The notes: generated by a model not told the origin, from the letters alone. A DNA stretch of 64,000 bases from UBA6168 sp964508135 (GCA_964508135.1 CAZDSU010000002.1:62001-126000), one strand, 5' to 3'; shown: positions 1-9,278, counted from the stretch's first letter. Program-made: numbers and translations.

Positions 1-228
1 TATTGGCCGAGTTGGGTCGAAATCGCCATTTATTTGGGCACCTTTGGTCTGTTCTTTACACTGTATTTGGTGTTTGCAAGGGTAGCACCTGTCGTGGCAG
101 CCGCCGAAGTGAAAGCAATCCTGAAGCAGTATGGCGACCAATACCTTGGTGCGGATGCGAAGCCACAACCACACCATCATCATAGCGATGAACCTGAAGA
201 TGTGGAATCGGATGGGCATCACCACTAA
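1..228 (+). CDS. actC: ACIII subunit ActC, NrfD-like quinol-binding membrane subunit (C-terminal end only)
   Basis: The reading frame is open from base 1 and starts upstream of the window, so only the last 75 residues are present. It shows one hydrophobic segment (IAIYLGTFGLFFTLYLVFAR) followed by a polar tail rich in histidine and acid residues, ending in GHHH. The identification rests on context: it sits directly before DUF3341 (actD), a cytochrome c (actE) and actF, which is the standard order of alternative complex III, where the NrfD/PsrC-type subunit ActC comes just before ActD. In that complex ActC is an integral membrane subunit taking part in quinol oxidation. The His-rich tail could bind metal, but such tails are common and this is only a guess. 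Confidence 0.75.
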   Translation, partial: YWPSWVEIAIYLGTFGLFFTLYLVFARVAPVVAAAEVKAILKQYGDQYLGADAKPQPHHHHSDEPEDVESDGHHH

Positions 229-268
229 CTAATTGAAAAACAGACTTTTATCAAAATAAGTAAATTTC

Positions 269-817
269 ATGAAAGGTCAACATAAAGAAGTTCTGTTCGG
301 GCTGTACGATGACGAGGTAGTACTGATGAACGCTATTAAAAAGGCCAAAAAGCAGCACCTTGACATCATGGACGTGTACTCTCCTTTCCCGATTCACGGG
401 TTGGATACCGTACTTGAGCTTGAAGAGTCAAGGTTGCACGTGGTAGGTTTTGTCTTCGGCACGTTGGGTATGCTCATAGCGCTTATCGGCATGTCTTGGA
501 TTTCCGGTGGTAGCCTCTTGTTTGAAGGGGATTGGCAAACGAATTTTGGCGGAAAACCTTACTGGTCGCTGCCTGCATTTGTGCCGATTATCTTCGAAAT
601 GACGGTGCTGTTTTGTGCCATCGGCATGACGGTAGTTTTTTACATCATATGCGGCTTGGGCTTTGGGGTAAACAACCCAATACTCGACGACCGGATTACT
701 GACGACAAATTTTGCCTCGCATTTCAGACCAATAACATGGATTCGAGTTCAGTTGACAACCTTAAAGGATTTTTCAAGGCAACTGGGGCGGAGGAAGTAC
801 ATTCGAGGACTATTTAA
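269..817 (+). CDS. actD: ACIII subunit ActD (DUF3341)
   Basis: This 182-residue protein matches the DUF3341 family, the ActD subunit of alternative complex III. The N-terminal part (about residues 1-50) is a soluble domain with the family-typical LFGLYDDEVVLMNAIKKAK start and a YSPFPIHG motif. Two transmembrane segments follow at about 58-80 and 103-132, and then a soluble tail. ActD is a membrane subunit without cofactors that packs against ActC and ActF. It lies 40 nt after actC. The stop codon is followed immediately by an inverted repeat that fills the gap to actE. Confidence 0.9.
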   Translation: MKGQHKEVLFGLYDDEVVLMNAIKKAKKQHLDIMDVYSPFPIHGLDTVLELEESRLHVVGFVFGTLGMLIALIGMSWISGGSLLFEGDWQTNFGGKPYWSLPAFVPIIFEMTVLFCAIGMTVVFYIICGLGFGVNNPILDDRITDDKFCLAFQTNNMDSSSVDNLKGFFKATGAEEVHSRTI

Positions 818-908
818 GAATGATAAATGAAGAATGAAGAATGATGAATACACTCCGACTTGGGAGTTGGAGGCAAATTCATCATTTATCAATCATCATT
901 TATCATTC
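818..908 (+). repeat. Inverted repeat in the actD/actE spacer
   Basis: The 32-base arms at 818-849 and 877-908 pair at 28 of 32 positions. The left arm is built of GAATGATAAATGAAGAATGA-like words without any C, and the right arm has no G. A smaller stem (ACTCC/GGAGT) lies in the loop. The left arm starts at the first base after the actD stop codon. It belongs to the class of spacer hairpins seen all over this window. A role as a processing or stability hairpin in the operon mRNA is possible but not shown. Confidence 0.8.
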
Positions 909-938
909 GTAAAGCATATTCAAGATTCATTTTTGAAA

Positions 939-1832
939 ATGAAATTTAAGCAAAATCTCCTAATAGCTTTGGCAATGAGTGTTGTCGTTTTCGGCACCTA
1001 CTCCTGCCAACAAGCCGGCAAAAACTCGACAGGAAGTGAGTTCATACCGGACATGGCTCATGCCACGGCTTACGAAGCCAACGTGTTGACCAAGTACAAC
1101 CTGAATTCCTGGGATGAAGAAAGTGTGAAATCACGACGAGAACTTTCGCAGCCTCGGCTTCCAGTTCACGGCACCATCCCACGTGGCTTCGCTGGTTCAG
1201 CTTCCTACAATGGCGTATTCGCTTCGGCTGAAGATGCAGTAGTAAGCACCGGGCTTCGCATGAGCAACAGTGGTGGCATTGCATACACGCCAAATGGCCA
1301 TGTCCCGTACACCTATCCAGATACCGAGGATGGCCGCACCTTGGCCAAGCAGCAAATCCGTTACAACCCATTCCCCATCACTACCGATGGCCTCGGAAAA
1401 GGAAAGGAATTGTACACTATTTTCTGTGCCACTTGCCACGGTGATAAAGCAGACGGCGGCGGATACCTTGTTCGTGACAATGGCGGCAAGTACCCAGCAC
1501 AGCCGGCAAATCTGGTGGACAGCCAATTTGTGTTTTCGACAAATGGGCGCTTCTATCACTCCATCATGTACGGATTAAATGCGATGGGGGGCTATGCAGA
1601 TAAACTATCCTTTCAAGAACGCTGGGAGGTGATACATTATATCCGCTCGCTCCAAGCCGTTTCGAGAAAAGCTAAGTACTCAGAATCAGCGAATACGCTC
1701 AATGCTGAGTATGGGCTTCCACTCGCAAATGTTCCAAAACCAGCACCCCCCGTTGAAACTGTACCCCCCGTGGACACCACGCATGGTGGAGGCCAGTCCA
1801 GTGGGCATACAGGAGGTTCTGGGCAGCATTGA
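939..1832 (+). CDS. actE: ACIII subunit ActE, monoheme cytochrome c lipoprotein
   Basis: This 297-residue protein begins with a lipoprotein signal peptide (hydrophobic stretch, then TYSC with Cys23 as the lipidated residue). A cytochrome c domain follows with a single heme motif CATCH at residues 163-167 and a likely axial methionine at 211 or 216. It is the periplasmic electron-carrying subunit ActE of alternative complex III, which passes electrons on to the oxidase encoded just downstream. An in-frame ATG at 834 would add 35 residues, but that stretch is the spacer inverted repeat and would bury the signal peptide, so I chose 939. The C-terminus is a Pro/Gly/His-rich low-complexity tail. 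Confidence 0.9.
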   Translation: MKFKQNLLIALAMSVVVFGTYSCQQAGKNSTGSEFIPDMAHATAYEANVLTKYNLNSWDEESVKSRRELSQPRLPVHGTIPRGFAGSASYNGVFASAEDAVVSTGLRMSNSGGIAYTPNGHVPYTYPDTEDGRTLAKQQIRYNPFPITTDGLGKGKELYTIFCATCHGDKADGGGYLVRDNGGKYPAQPANLVDSQFVFSTNGRFYHSIMYGLNAMGGYADKLSFQERWEVIHYIRSLQAVSRKAKYSESANTLNAEYGLPLANVPKPAPPVETVPPVDTTHGGGQSSGHTGGSGQH

Positions 1833-1900
1833 GAATTTGATATTTTAGCGCACACCATAAAACAATCCGGCTTAGGCCGGTCAATAAAATACCTGCAATA

Positions 1901-3193
1901 ATGAAGCAGTTTACGTTTGAAGCAAAACAAAAGAATTTTTTAATAGCAACAATGGGGCTTGGTTTGCTTTGCCTTGTTTTGAGCTATTTTTTGGAACCGG
2001 AACAAATTGCGGCAGCAGGGGTTCATGCCCGCTTCTGGTCCAATTTCTTGGTCAATGCTGTATTTTTTACAGGGATGGCATTCATGATAACGTTTGTTAT
2101 CGCTGCTTTCACCGTCGCTTATGCCGGTTGGTACGTAATATTCAAACGGATTTGGGAAGCTTTTTCGCTCTTCTTAATTCCAGGACTGGTGATGATGGTT
2201 ATCATAGGCATTGCAGTTTATGCCCATTTCAGCCACTTGTACCATTGGTCGGATACAGAGGCGGTGGCTGGCGACAAAATTCTGACAGGCAAAGCCTCCT
2301 TCTTGAACAAAAACTGGTACCTGTTTGGCACCTTGATAATTGTAGGCGCTTGGATTTTCTTCGCCCGTAAATTCCGTCAACTATCCTTGCAAGAGGATGC
2401 AAGCGGCAAGGAGGTAGCCAACTATGGCATTCATCGCAACCTCCGAAAGTATGCCGCCGTCTTCCTTCCGATAGCAGCGTTCACAGGCCCAGCGATGGTT
2501 TGGCAATGGGTAATGTCGGTGGATGCGCACTGGTACAGTACATTGTTCGCATGGTACTCCATGACAAGTTGGTGGCTGGGTGCTTGTGCGCTTACTATCA
2601 TGCTCGTCATTTACCTGAAATCAAAAGGTTACCTTGAACAAGTAACCAAGGAACACCTGCACGACCTCGGTAAATTCATGTTTGCATTCAGCATTTTCTG
2701 GACTTATTGTTGGTTTTCCCAGTACATGCTTATTTGGTACACCAACAACGGCGAAGAAACGGTCTATTTTTTCCAGCGCAAAAATGACTTTCCGGTGCTG
2801 TTCTTTGGCAACTTGGTAATCAACTTTGTGCTCCCGTTCTTGATTTTGATGCGCAACACGACCAAGCGCCGTTTTGGAACCTTGTTCTTCTCCTCTGCCC
2901 TTGTGTTCTTTGGCCACTGGTTCGATTATTTTTACATGATAAAGCCAGGTGTGTTGAACACAGCCGTAGAGGCGATGGCCCATGGCAAAGAAGGCGGCCA
3001 TGCAGTTGAACATGCCTCATCCTTCGTAGCCGGGTTCACCATTCCAGGACTTTTGGAGTTGGGTGTATTCCTAGGGTTCACGGCATTTTTCATCTATTTT
3101 GTATTCAATCAGCTTTCAAAAGCACCACTCATACCTCAAAATGACCCATATCTTGAGGAGAGTTTACACCACGAGGTTCAGGCTTACGAGTAG
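1901..3193 (+). CDS. actF: ACIII subunit ActF, integral membrane subunit
   Basis: This 430-residue polytopic membrane protein has about ten hydrophobic segments. Its position after ActE and before the oxidase genes is that of ActF. ActF is related to ActC/NrfD proteins and forms the second membrane half of alternative complex III. Several tryptophan- and histidine-rich stretches (for example WQWVMSVDAHWYS and FGHWFDYFYMI) are typical of this subunit. The ATG at 1901 is followed by MKQFTFEAKQKN, a normal cytoplasmic lead-in before the first membrane helix. The spacer to the next gene is 75 nt and AT-rich. Confidence 0.9.
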   Translation: MKQFTFEAKQKNFLIATMGLGLLCLVLSYFLEPEQIAAAGVHARFWSNFLVNAVFFTGMAFMITFVIAAFTVAYAGWYVIFKRIWEAFSLFLIPGLVMMVIIGIAVYAHFSHLYHWSDTEAVAGDKILTGKASFLNKNWYLFGTLIIVGAWIFFARKFRQLSLQEDASGKEVANYGIHRNLRKYAAVFLPIAAFTGPAMVWQWVMSVDAHWYSTLFAWYSMTSWWLGACALTIMLVIYLKSKGYLEQVTKEHLHDLGKFMFAFSIFWTYCWFSQYMLIWYTNNGEETVYFFQRKNDFPVLFFGNLVINFVLPFLILMRNTTKRRFGTLFFSSALVFFGHWFDYFYMIKPGVLNTAVEAMAHGKEGGHAVEHASSFVAGFTIPGLLELGVFLGFTAFFIYFVFNQLSKAPLIPQNDPYLEESLHHEVQAYE

Positions 3194-3268
3194 TATTTGT
3201 TTTCAAAACGGATACTTCATTGAAGTGGCCAAGAATCAATTTTTGAAAAATTATTAATTCGTTCATAA

Positions 3269-4771
3269 ATGAGTACTGGATTAATTATCATAGGTTGTTT
3301 AATTCTCATCGTCATTGTAATCATTCAAATTGGCAAGGTCACTGATTTGGCCGCCAAGATTAGGGGCGAAGAAGCGGTTCAAATTGAATCCAACAAAAGA
3401 AGCGCCAATGGCATGTTGCTGTTTATGATTGGCTTTCTGGTGCTTACTTTTTGGTCAGCGTGGCATTACAAGAATTGGATGCTTGGCTATGGCCCGCATG
3501 AGGCAGCCTCTGCCCATGGTGGTGTCCTTGATGACGCTTTCGACATTACGCTTTTCTTCACAGGAATCGTATTCGTTTTGACCCATATTGCTTTGTTCTG
3601 GTTTGCCTACAAATACCGTGGCCGTAAAGGTGTTATCGCCGAGTTCATGCCACACGACAACAAGTTGGAGGTGATTTGGACAGCAGTACCTGCCGTAGTA
3701 ATGTGCTTCCTCGTCATCAAGGGTCTCGTGGCTTGGAACGAGGTAATGGCCGACGTGTCAAGCGACGATGAGTACATCGAGATAGAAGCCACTGGCCAGC
3801 AGTACTTGTGGCACTTGCGTTACCCTGGTGCAGACGGCAAGTTGGGCACCAAGAATTTTAGGCTCATAAAGCCCGGTGAAAACCCGCTCGGCCAGGATTG
3901 GTTGGATGACAAAAACCTCGACGACTACATGCCATCCGACTTGGTTTTGCCAGTAGGCAAAAAGGTGAGGGTACGCATCACGGCGATGGACGTTTTGCAC
4001 AGTTTTGACCTGCCCCACTTCAGGGTGAAGATGGACGCCGTACCTGGCATGCCTACATATTTTGTCTTTACCCCAATCAAAACAACGGAGGAATACCGCC
4101 AAACGCTCAGCAAATACCCTGAGTACCAGGCACCTTCCGACCCGAAAGACCCGAAAAGTCCTCCACTTTGGAAAGTGTTTGAATATGAGTTGGCCTGTGC
4201 GGAACTTTGTGGCAAGGGGCACTTCTCCATGCGGAAACTGGTAAGGATAGTTTCCCAGGAAGAATTTGACAAGTGGGAGAAAGAACAGCAATCCACCTAC
4301 CTCAGCAGCGTAAGGGGCAAGGATTTTGACCCACGCAAGGATGAGGTTTTAGGTGCAGAGATTCGCCAGCGTAAACAAGATTTTGATACGGCTGTTGATA
4401 AGGCGCTTTCTGCCTCAACACCTGAAGAAAAGGTTATCCGACTCAATTATGTGTACTACAAAACAGGTTCAGCCGAACTCGATGACAAATCAAAATACGA
4501 GTTGGACAACCTGGTTGCTGTTTTGAACAAGTATCCGAACATGACCATAGAGGTTTCAAGCCACACGGACAGTGATGGCGATGATGCTTCAAACATGACC
4601 CTTTCACAAGCAAGGTCGAGGTTGGTTTATGACTATTTGGTGTCAAAGCAAGTAGCTCCAGTCAGGTTGAAATCGAGGGGTTTTGGTAAAACAAAACCTG
4701 TTGACACGAACGATACCGATGAGGGCAAGGCAAAAAACCGACGGACAGAATTCCAGATTTTAACCCAATAA
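3269..4771 (+). CDS. coxB: Cytochrome c oxidase subunit II fused to a C-terminal OmpA-like domain
   Basis: The 500-residue product has hydrophobic helices at about 4-22, 50-66, 95-115 and 137-153, then the periplasmic cupredoxin domain. The CuA ligands are all present: His244 and the cluster CAELCGKGHFSM (Cys310, Glu312, Cys314, His318, Met321). The gene does not stop there. After a charged linker (about 335-388) comes an OmpA/Pal-type domain (about 390-498) with NYVYYKTGSAEL, the HTDSDG loop, SNMTLSQARSRLVYDYL, and RGFGKTKP with a final KNRRTEF. These are the motifs by which OmpA domains bind peptidoglycan. Ordinary subunit II ends after CuA or carries a cytochrome c domain. No frameshift or internal start separates the two parts. 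The physical link to the cell wall is inference. Confidence 0.93.
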   Translation: MSTGLIIIGCLILIVIVIIQIGKVTDLAAKIRGEEAVQIESNKRSANGMLLFMIGFLVLTFWSAWHYKNWMLGYGPHEAASAHGGVLDDAFDITLFFTGIVFVLTHIALFWFAYKYRGRKGVIAEFMPHDNKLEVIWTAVPAVVMCFLVIKGLVAWNEVMADVSSDDEYIEIEATGQQYLWHLRYPGADGKLGTKNFRLIKPGENPLGQDWLDDKNLDDYMPSDLVLPVGKKVRVRITAMDVLHSFDLPHFRVKMDAVPGMPTYFVFTPIKTTEEYRQTLSKYPEYQAPSDPKDPKSPPLWKVFEYELACAELCGKGHFSMRKLVRIVSQEEFDKWEKEQQSTYLSSVRGKDFDPRKDEVLGAEIRQRKQDFDTAVDKALSASTPEEKVIRLNYVYYKTGSAELDDKSKYELDNLVAVLNKYPNMTIEVSSHTDSDGDDASNMTLSQARSRLVYDYLVSKQVAPVRLKSRGFGKTKPVDTNDTDEGKAKNRRTEFQILTQ

Positions 4772-4809
4772 GAACCAAAGCTTAATCTAAGAAGAAAAAA
4801 AATCGAAAT

Positions 4810-6663
4810 ATGGCTAACGCAACAACTGCCGTTCAAGACCGTGAAGATAAGCTAATAGAAGAATTGGGCTTCGATGACCATTTTCACGAGCATGAGCATG
4901 GTGACAAGTTTAAGTCAAACTTCATTACGAAGTACATCTTCAGCATGGACCACAAAATCATTGCCCGTCAGTTCCTGATTACAGGAATGATTTGGGCCTT
5001 GATTGGGGCAGGCATGTCACTGGTTTTCCGTCTGCAACTGGGCTTCCCAGAAGAAAGCATGACCTGGCTTCGCCCGTTGTTGGGCAAGTGGATAGAGATA
5101 AATGCTGATACCGGTATCGGCACTTTGGCACCTGAGTTTTACTATGCGTTGGTGACCATGCACGGCACCATCATCGTTTTCTTCGTGCTTACGGCTGGGT
5201 TGAGTGGCACCTTCAGCAACCTGCTAATCCCATTGCAGTTGGGTGCCAGGGACATGGCATCCCCATTGCTCAACATGATGTCTTACTGGTTCTTTTTCTT
5301 GGCAAGCATCGTCATGTTTTACTCATTGTTCCTCAGCACTGGCCCATTCTCAGGTGGCTGGGTGGCATATCCGCCCCTGAGTGCATTGCCCCAAGCCTCC
5401 GACGGGTCTGGAACGGGTATGACCCTGTGGCTTTTGAGCTTGGTATTTTTTGTGATTTCGGTCGCACTGGGTGGCATTAACTATGTCACCACCGTTTTGA
5501 ACCTGCGCACAAAAGGCATGACCATGTGGCGGATGCCGTTGACGATTTGGGCATTTTTTGTCACTGCTATTTTGGCGCTGCTTTCTTTCCCCGTATTGGT
5601 TTCTGGCTTTTTGTTGTTGATGTTTGACAGGGGCATGGGTACCAGCTTTTACCTCAGCGAAATTTTCATTGGCGGCCAAGCGCTCGACCATGTTGGCGGC
5701 AGCCCGATACTTTACCAGCACTTGTTCTGGTTTTTGGGACACCCAGAGGTGTACATCATCATCCTGCCAGCAATGGGCCTTACGTCAGAAGTGTTGTCCG
5801 TACATTGCCGAAAGCCAATTTTCGGTTACAAGGCGATGGTCTATTCCATCCTTGCCATCGGTTTCCTTTCGTTCATTGTTTGGGCGCACCACATGTTCAT
5901 GTCGGGCGTGAACCCCTTCATTTCAAACTTCTTCGTAATCTTTACGCTCATCATTGCTGTACCATCGGCAGTGAAAGTGTTCAACTGGATTACCACGATT
6001 TATAAGTCAAACCTACGGTACAATACAGCCTCCATGTTTGCCATTGGCTTCGTTTCGATGTTCATCTCTGGTGGTTTGACAGGCATCTTCCTTGGCAATT
6101 CTGCCATTGACATCCAAATGCACGACACCTACTTTGTTGTCGCCCACTTCCACATCGTTATGGGCGTGGCCGCCTTCTTCGGCATGTTCGCAGGGGTTTA
6201 CCATTGGTTTCCAAAGATGTTTGGCCGCTTTATGAACGAGACGATGGGCAAGATGCACTTCTGGGGCACTTTTATTGGCGCTTATGCCATCTTCTGGCCA
6301 ATGCACTACCTTGGCATGGCCGGCGTCCCCCGTCGCTATTACCGATTCGACAACTTTGACACTTTTTCGCATTTCTCCGAAATGAACCAGTTCATCACCA
6401 TTGCCGCCATTGTTACTTTTGGCTTCCAAGTGTTGATGTTCGTGAACTTCTTTTACAGCATTTGGAAGGGCAAAAAAGTTACCAGCAAAAACCCTTGGGG
6501 CGCAACGACCATCGAGTGGACGACACCCATCCAACCCGGACACGGCAACTGGCCTGGCAAACTGCCAACTGTTCACCGTTGGGCCTACGATTATGGCAAA
6601 AATGGTGAGGAGTTCGTTTCCCAAGTGGAGCCGATGAAGGAAGGGGAGACCGAAGACCATTGA
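4810..6663 (+). CDS. coxA: Cytochrome c oxidase subunit I (heme-copper oxidase catalytic subunit)
   Basis: This 617-residue protein reduces oxygen to water and pumps protons. The invariant ligands are visible: His118 and His448 for the low-spin heme, His446 for the high-spin heme, and His311, His360 and His361 for CuB. The cross-linked Tyr315 lies in GHPEVY, which marks an A-type oxidase. The motifs HDTYFVVAHFHIV and WAHHMFMSG are intact. The N-terminus is extended by about 40 soluble residues rich in His and Glu (DDHFHEHEHGDKF). The gene lies 38 nt after subunit II and 33 nt before the heme O synthase gene. Confidence 0.97.
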   Translation: MANATTAVQDREDKLIEELGFDDHFHEHEHGDKFKSNFITKYIFSMDHKIIARQFLITGMIWALIGAGMSLVFRLQLGFPEESMTWLRPLLGKWIEINADTGIGTLAPEFYYALVTMHGTIIVFFVLTAGLSGTFSNLLIPLQLGARDMASPLLNMMSYWFFFLASIVMFYSLFLSTGPFSGGWVAYPPLSALPQASDGSGTGMTLWLLSLVFFVISVALGGINYVTTVLNLRTKGMTMWRMPLTIWAFFVTAILALLSFPVLVSGFLLLMFDRGMGTSFYLSEIFIGGQALDHVGGSPILYQHLFWFLGHPEVYIIILPAMGLTSEVLSVHCRKPIFGYKAMVYSILAIGFLSFIVWAHHMFMSGVNPFISNFFVIFTLIIAVPSAVKVFNWITTIYKSNLRYNTASMFAIGFVSMFISGGLTGIFLGNSAIDIQMHDTYFVVAHFHIVMGVAAFFGMFAGVYHWFPKMFGRFMNETMGKMHFWGTFIGAYAIFWPMHYLGMAGVPRRYYRFDNFDTFSHFSEMNQFITIAAIVTFGFQVLMFVNFFYSIWKGKKVTSKNPWGATTIEWTTPIQPGHGNWPGKLPTVHRWAYDYGKNGEEFVSQVEPMKEGETEDH

Positions 6664-6696
6664 TTTTTGACAATAACTTGATTAACAACCATTTAG

Positions 6697-7599
6697 GTGA
6701 ATAATAAAATAAAGGTTGCCTCCGCTTCACCCATCAGTTTGGTTTCGCAAAAAGTGCGTGACTTCGGGGAGCTAGTTAAGTTCAAATTGTCTCTTACCGT
6801 GGTTTATTCTGCGGTTATGGCCTATTTGATTGCAGCAGAAGGCGGCGTGAATTGGCTATCGGTTTTGATACTTTCACTCGGAGGCTTCTGTGTGGCGGGT
6901 GCAGCGAATGCGCTGAACCAAGTGCTCGAAAGGGATTTTGACAAATTGATGAAGCGCACAGCTAACCGCCCATTGGCCACAGGCCGGATGACGGTTTCGG
7001 AAGCGGTGCTTGCCGCTGGAATCCTGAGCATCATTGGCCTGATGTTGTTGGCGATGTTCAACCCTTGGGCCTCCTTTTTTGGAGTGATTGCCCTGTTGAG
7101 CTACGCCTTTCTCTATACGCCAATGAAACGGATTTCGCCTTCGGCAATAGCCGTAGGTGCATTGCCGGGTGCATTGCCGATGCTGATTGGGTGCGTGGCG
7201 TATCAAGGAGAGTTGACATCGTTGGCGCTGACCCTGTTTTTGCTCCAATTTTTTTGGCAGTTCCCGCACTTTGGGGCCATCAGTTGGATTGGATTTGAGG
7301 ACTACCAGAAAGCTGGGTTCAAGTTCGTGGTAGCCAAAGATGGCAAACAAGACCCGAGCATTGGCCTGCAAGGTGTTTTTTATGCGCTTTGCTTGGTGCC
7401 AGTAGGGCTTGTTCCTTTTTTCACCAACGTGACTGGCTTCGTTTCGGCAGTGGTTGTAAGCATCTTGGCCTTGGCCTACGCTTGGTTCGGCTGGAACTTG
7501 TACCGGCAGAGCGACAGGAAAGCGGCCATGCAATTGATGTTTTTCTCCTTCTTTTACCTGCCGGCGGCGCTAACTGCGCTCTGGCTTGACAAGATTTGA
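6697..7599 (+). CDS. ctaB: Protoheme IX farnesyltransferase (heme O synthase)
   Basis: This 300-residue UbiA-family membrane prenyltransferase makes heme O, the precursor of heme A for the oxidase encoded next to it. The prenyl-diphosphate binding motif is NQVLERDFDKLMKRT (about residues 74-88), followed by NRPLATGRM. About eight to nine membrane segments follow. Translation appears to start at a GTG (GTGAATAATAAA), as there is no nearby in-frame ATG upstream of the conserved part. The stop codon lies two bases before the start of the next gene, so the two are probably translated together. Confidence 0.93.
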   Translation: MNNKIKVASASPISLVSQKVRDFGELVKFKLSLTVVYSAVMAYLIAAEGGVNWLSVLILSLGGFCVAGAANALNQVLERDFDKLMKRTANRPLATGRMTVSEAVLAAGILSIIGLMLLAMFNPWASFFGVIALLSYAFLYTPMKRISPSAIAVGALPGALPMLIGCVAYQGELTSLALTLFLLQFFWQFPHFGAISWIGFEDYQKAGFKFVVAKDGKQDPSIGLQGVFYALCLVPVGLVPFFTNVTGFVSAVVVSILALAYAWFGWNLYRQSDRKAAMQLMFFSFFYLPAALTALWLDKI

Positions 7600-7601
7600 A
7601 A

Positions 7602-8180
7602 ATGGATTTGACTTTGAATGAAAATAGCGGAAGGAACAAAATCCATCCCCACAAATTTGCGGTTTGGGTGGCCTGTGGTTCAATTGTGATGATGTTTGCA
7701 TCGCTCACAAGCGCATACGTGGTACGCCAGGCTGCTGGCAATTGGCTGGAGTTCCAATTGCCAGGCATTTTCAAAGTAAGCACACTGGTTATTTTGATGA
7801 GCAGTGTCACGCTTCACGCTTCGTTCCTTGCTTTTAAAAAAGAGAAAGAATTGCTGTACAAATCGTTCCTAGTGGCGACTTATGTACTGGCTATTTTGTT
7901 CTTTGTTTTTCAATACCAAGGCTGGGTTGCCCTTGCAGCAGATGGTGTTCCGTTTACCTTGAACCCATCGGGCGACTTTATTTACGTGATTACTTGGTTT
8001 CATGCAGCACACGTCATCGGGGGCTTGGCTGCATTGACGGTTTCATTGATCAGCGCTTTTGGGCTAAAGTTTAAAGTAACCCCAAAGCGCAAAATCCGGT
8101 TTGAACTCACTTTGACCTATTGGCATTTTGTTGATTTCCTTTGGGTCTATTTGTTCATATTTTTGACTTTGTATCGGTAA
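7602..8180 (+). CDS. Cytochrome c oxidase subunit III family protein (short paralog)
   Basis: The 192-residue protein has five hydrophobic segments and the subunit III signature near its end (ELTLTYWHFVDFLWVYLFIFL), as well as YVITWFHAAHVIGG. It is one of two subunit III-like genes in a row; such duplicated subunit III genes are common in Bacteroidota oxidase operons. I take the ATG at 7602 rather than the TTG at 7596, which overlaps the ctaB stop codon. Which of the two paralogs is the structural subunit, or whether both are, cannot be told from sequence alone. Confidence 0.88.
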   Translation: MDLTLNENSGRNKIHPHKFAVWVACGSIVMMFASLTSAYVVRQAAGNWLEFQLPGIFKVSTLVILMSSVTLHASFLAFKKEKELLYKSFLVATYVLAILFFVFQYQGWVALAADGVPFTLNPSGDFIYVITWFHAAHVIGGLAALTVSLISAFGLKFKVTPKRKIRFELTLTYWHFVDFLWVYLFIFLTLYR

Positions 8181-8183
8181 GAT

Positions 8184-8285
8184 ATTGATTGTTAAATTGT
8201 TGTATTGTTGAATTGTTATTCGTGACGACACAACAATCCAACAATTCCAACAATATAGCAATTCAGCAATCCAACAATACAATCA
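8184..8285 (+). repeat. Imperfect inverted repeat between the two subunit III genes
   Basis: The left part (8184-8220) consists of ATTGTTG/AATTGTT words with no C, and the right part (8231-8285) of CAACAAT/CAGCAAT words with almost no G, so the two arms can fold on each other with some bulges. It fills the spacer between the stop codon at 8178-8180 and the ATG at 8292. It is the same class of spacer structure as in the nuo operon, but with its own sequence words. Confidence 0.7.
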
Positions 8286-8291
8286 TTCGAC

Positions 8292-9278
8292 ATGGCTTCA
8301 GAAGCAGCAGTTTTAGAGCACGGCCACGACACAGACGAGCAACTTTGGTCGGGTGGGAAAGAACCTTTCAAGGCAAGCTACGGCAAGCTGATGATGTGGT
8401 ATTTTCTCCTATCAGATGCTTTTACATTTTCGGGTTTCCTCATTGCCTACGGTGCGCTGCGTTTTAGCAGCAACACTTGGCCGATTCCTGATTTTGTATT
8501 CGAAAAAGCACCTTTTGGCATCCACAACCTATTTGGTGGCAAGGCGCCGCTGGTGTTCGTTACCTTCATGACCTTTGTGCTGATTGCCAGCTCCGTAACC
8601 ATGGTACGTGCCGTCCAGGAAGGCCACTACAACAACAAACGGGGCGTAGTATTTTGGATGTTCCTGACCATACTCGGTGGGGCAACATTTCTTAGCTGCC
8701 AAGCTTGGGAGTGGACGACGCTGATGAAGGAGGAAGGCGTTTCCATCCTGACCAATCCCTTTTCTATGCACACGGAAGGTGGACAGTATCTTTCTGGAAA
8801 AGAGCTGGAAGCACAGGGCTTCACCAAGGCTGAACAAGACTTTCATGGCGCAAAGTCGGTGTACTACATACCAAATGGAAAGGAAGACATGGTTGATAAT
8901 CGCTATTTTGAGAAGATAAGCCACGAAGGTGAGTCGTTCGCTGGCAAGTCGTTTGAGGCCAATTCTCCTTACTTGATTACCATAAACCACGGTACGCACC
9001 AATACGAGCATGGCGCTTACAAATCGGCTGGTGGAGAGATTGTAAAAGAAGCCTTTGGGCCGGTCGCTTTCGGAGCTTTGTTCTTCTTCATTACAGGCTT
9101 CCACGGCTTCCACGTTTTCTCTGGCGTGGTTTTTCTGACCATGGTGATGATAAATGCAGCCAGCGGGATTTATGCCAAACGCAACAACCACTACGAAATG
9201 GTGGAAAAAATCGGCCTCTATTGGCACTTTGTGGACCTTGTTTGGGTCTTCGTGTTCCTTGTGTTTTACCTTCTGTAA
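8292..9278 (+). CDS. coxC: Cytochrome c oxidase subunit III (long paralog)
   Basis: This 328-residue protein has seven hydrophobic segments in the subunit III pattern. WYFLLSDAFTFSGF lies near the N-terminus, FFFITGFHGFHVFSGVVFL near the end, and the closing motif is KIGLYWHFVDLVWVFVFLVF. A soluble loop of about 90 residues (roughly 155-245, rich in charged residues, containing SVYYIPNGKEDMVDNRYFEKIS) is inserted between membrane helices. This loop explains why it is longer than the usual 200-270 residues. It follows the shorter subunit III gene after a 111-nt spacer that holds an inverted repeat. Confidence 0.92.
   Translation: MASEAAVLEHGHDTDEQLWSGGKEPFKASYGKLMMWYFLLSDAFTFSGFLIAYGALRFSSNTWPIPDFVFEKAPFGIHNLFGGKAPLVFVTFMTFVLIASSVTMVRAVQEGHYNNKRGVVFWMFLTILGGATFLSCQAWEWTTLMKEEGVSILTNPFSMHTEGGQYLSGKELEAQGFTKAEQDFHGAKSVYYIPNGKEDMVDNRYFEKISHEGESFAGKSFEANSPYLITINHGTHQYEHGAYKSAGGEIVKEAFGPVAFGALFFFITGFHGFHVFSGVVFLTMVMINAASGIYAKRNNHYEMVEKIGLYWHFVDLVWVFVFLVFYLL

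Noticed and set aside
834..938. Upstream start for actE at 834
   Set aside because: The extra 35 residues are encoded by the spacer repeat and would displace the lipoprotein signal.
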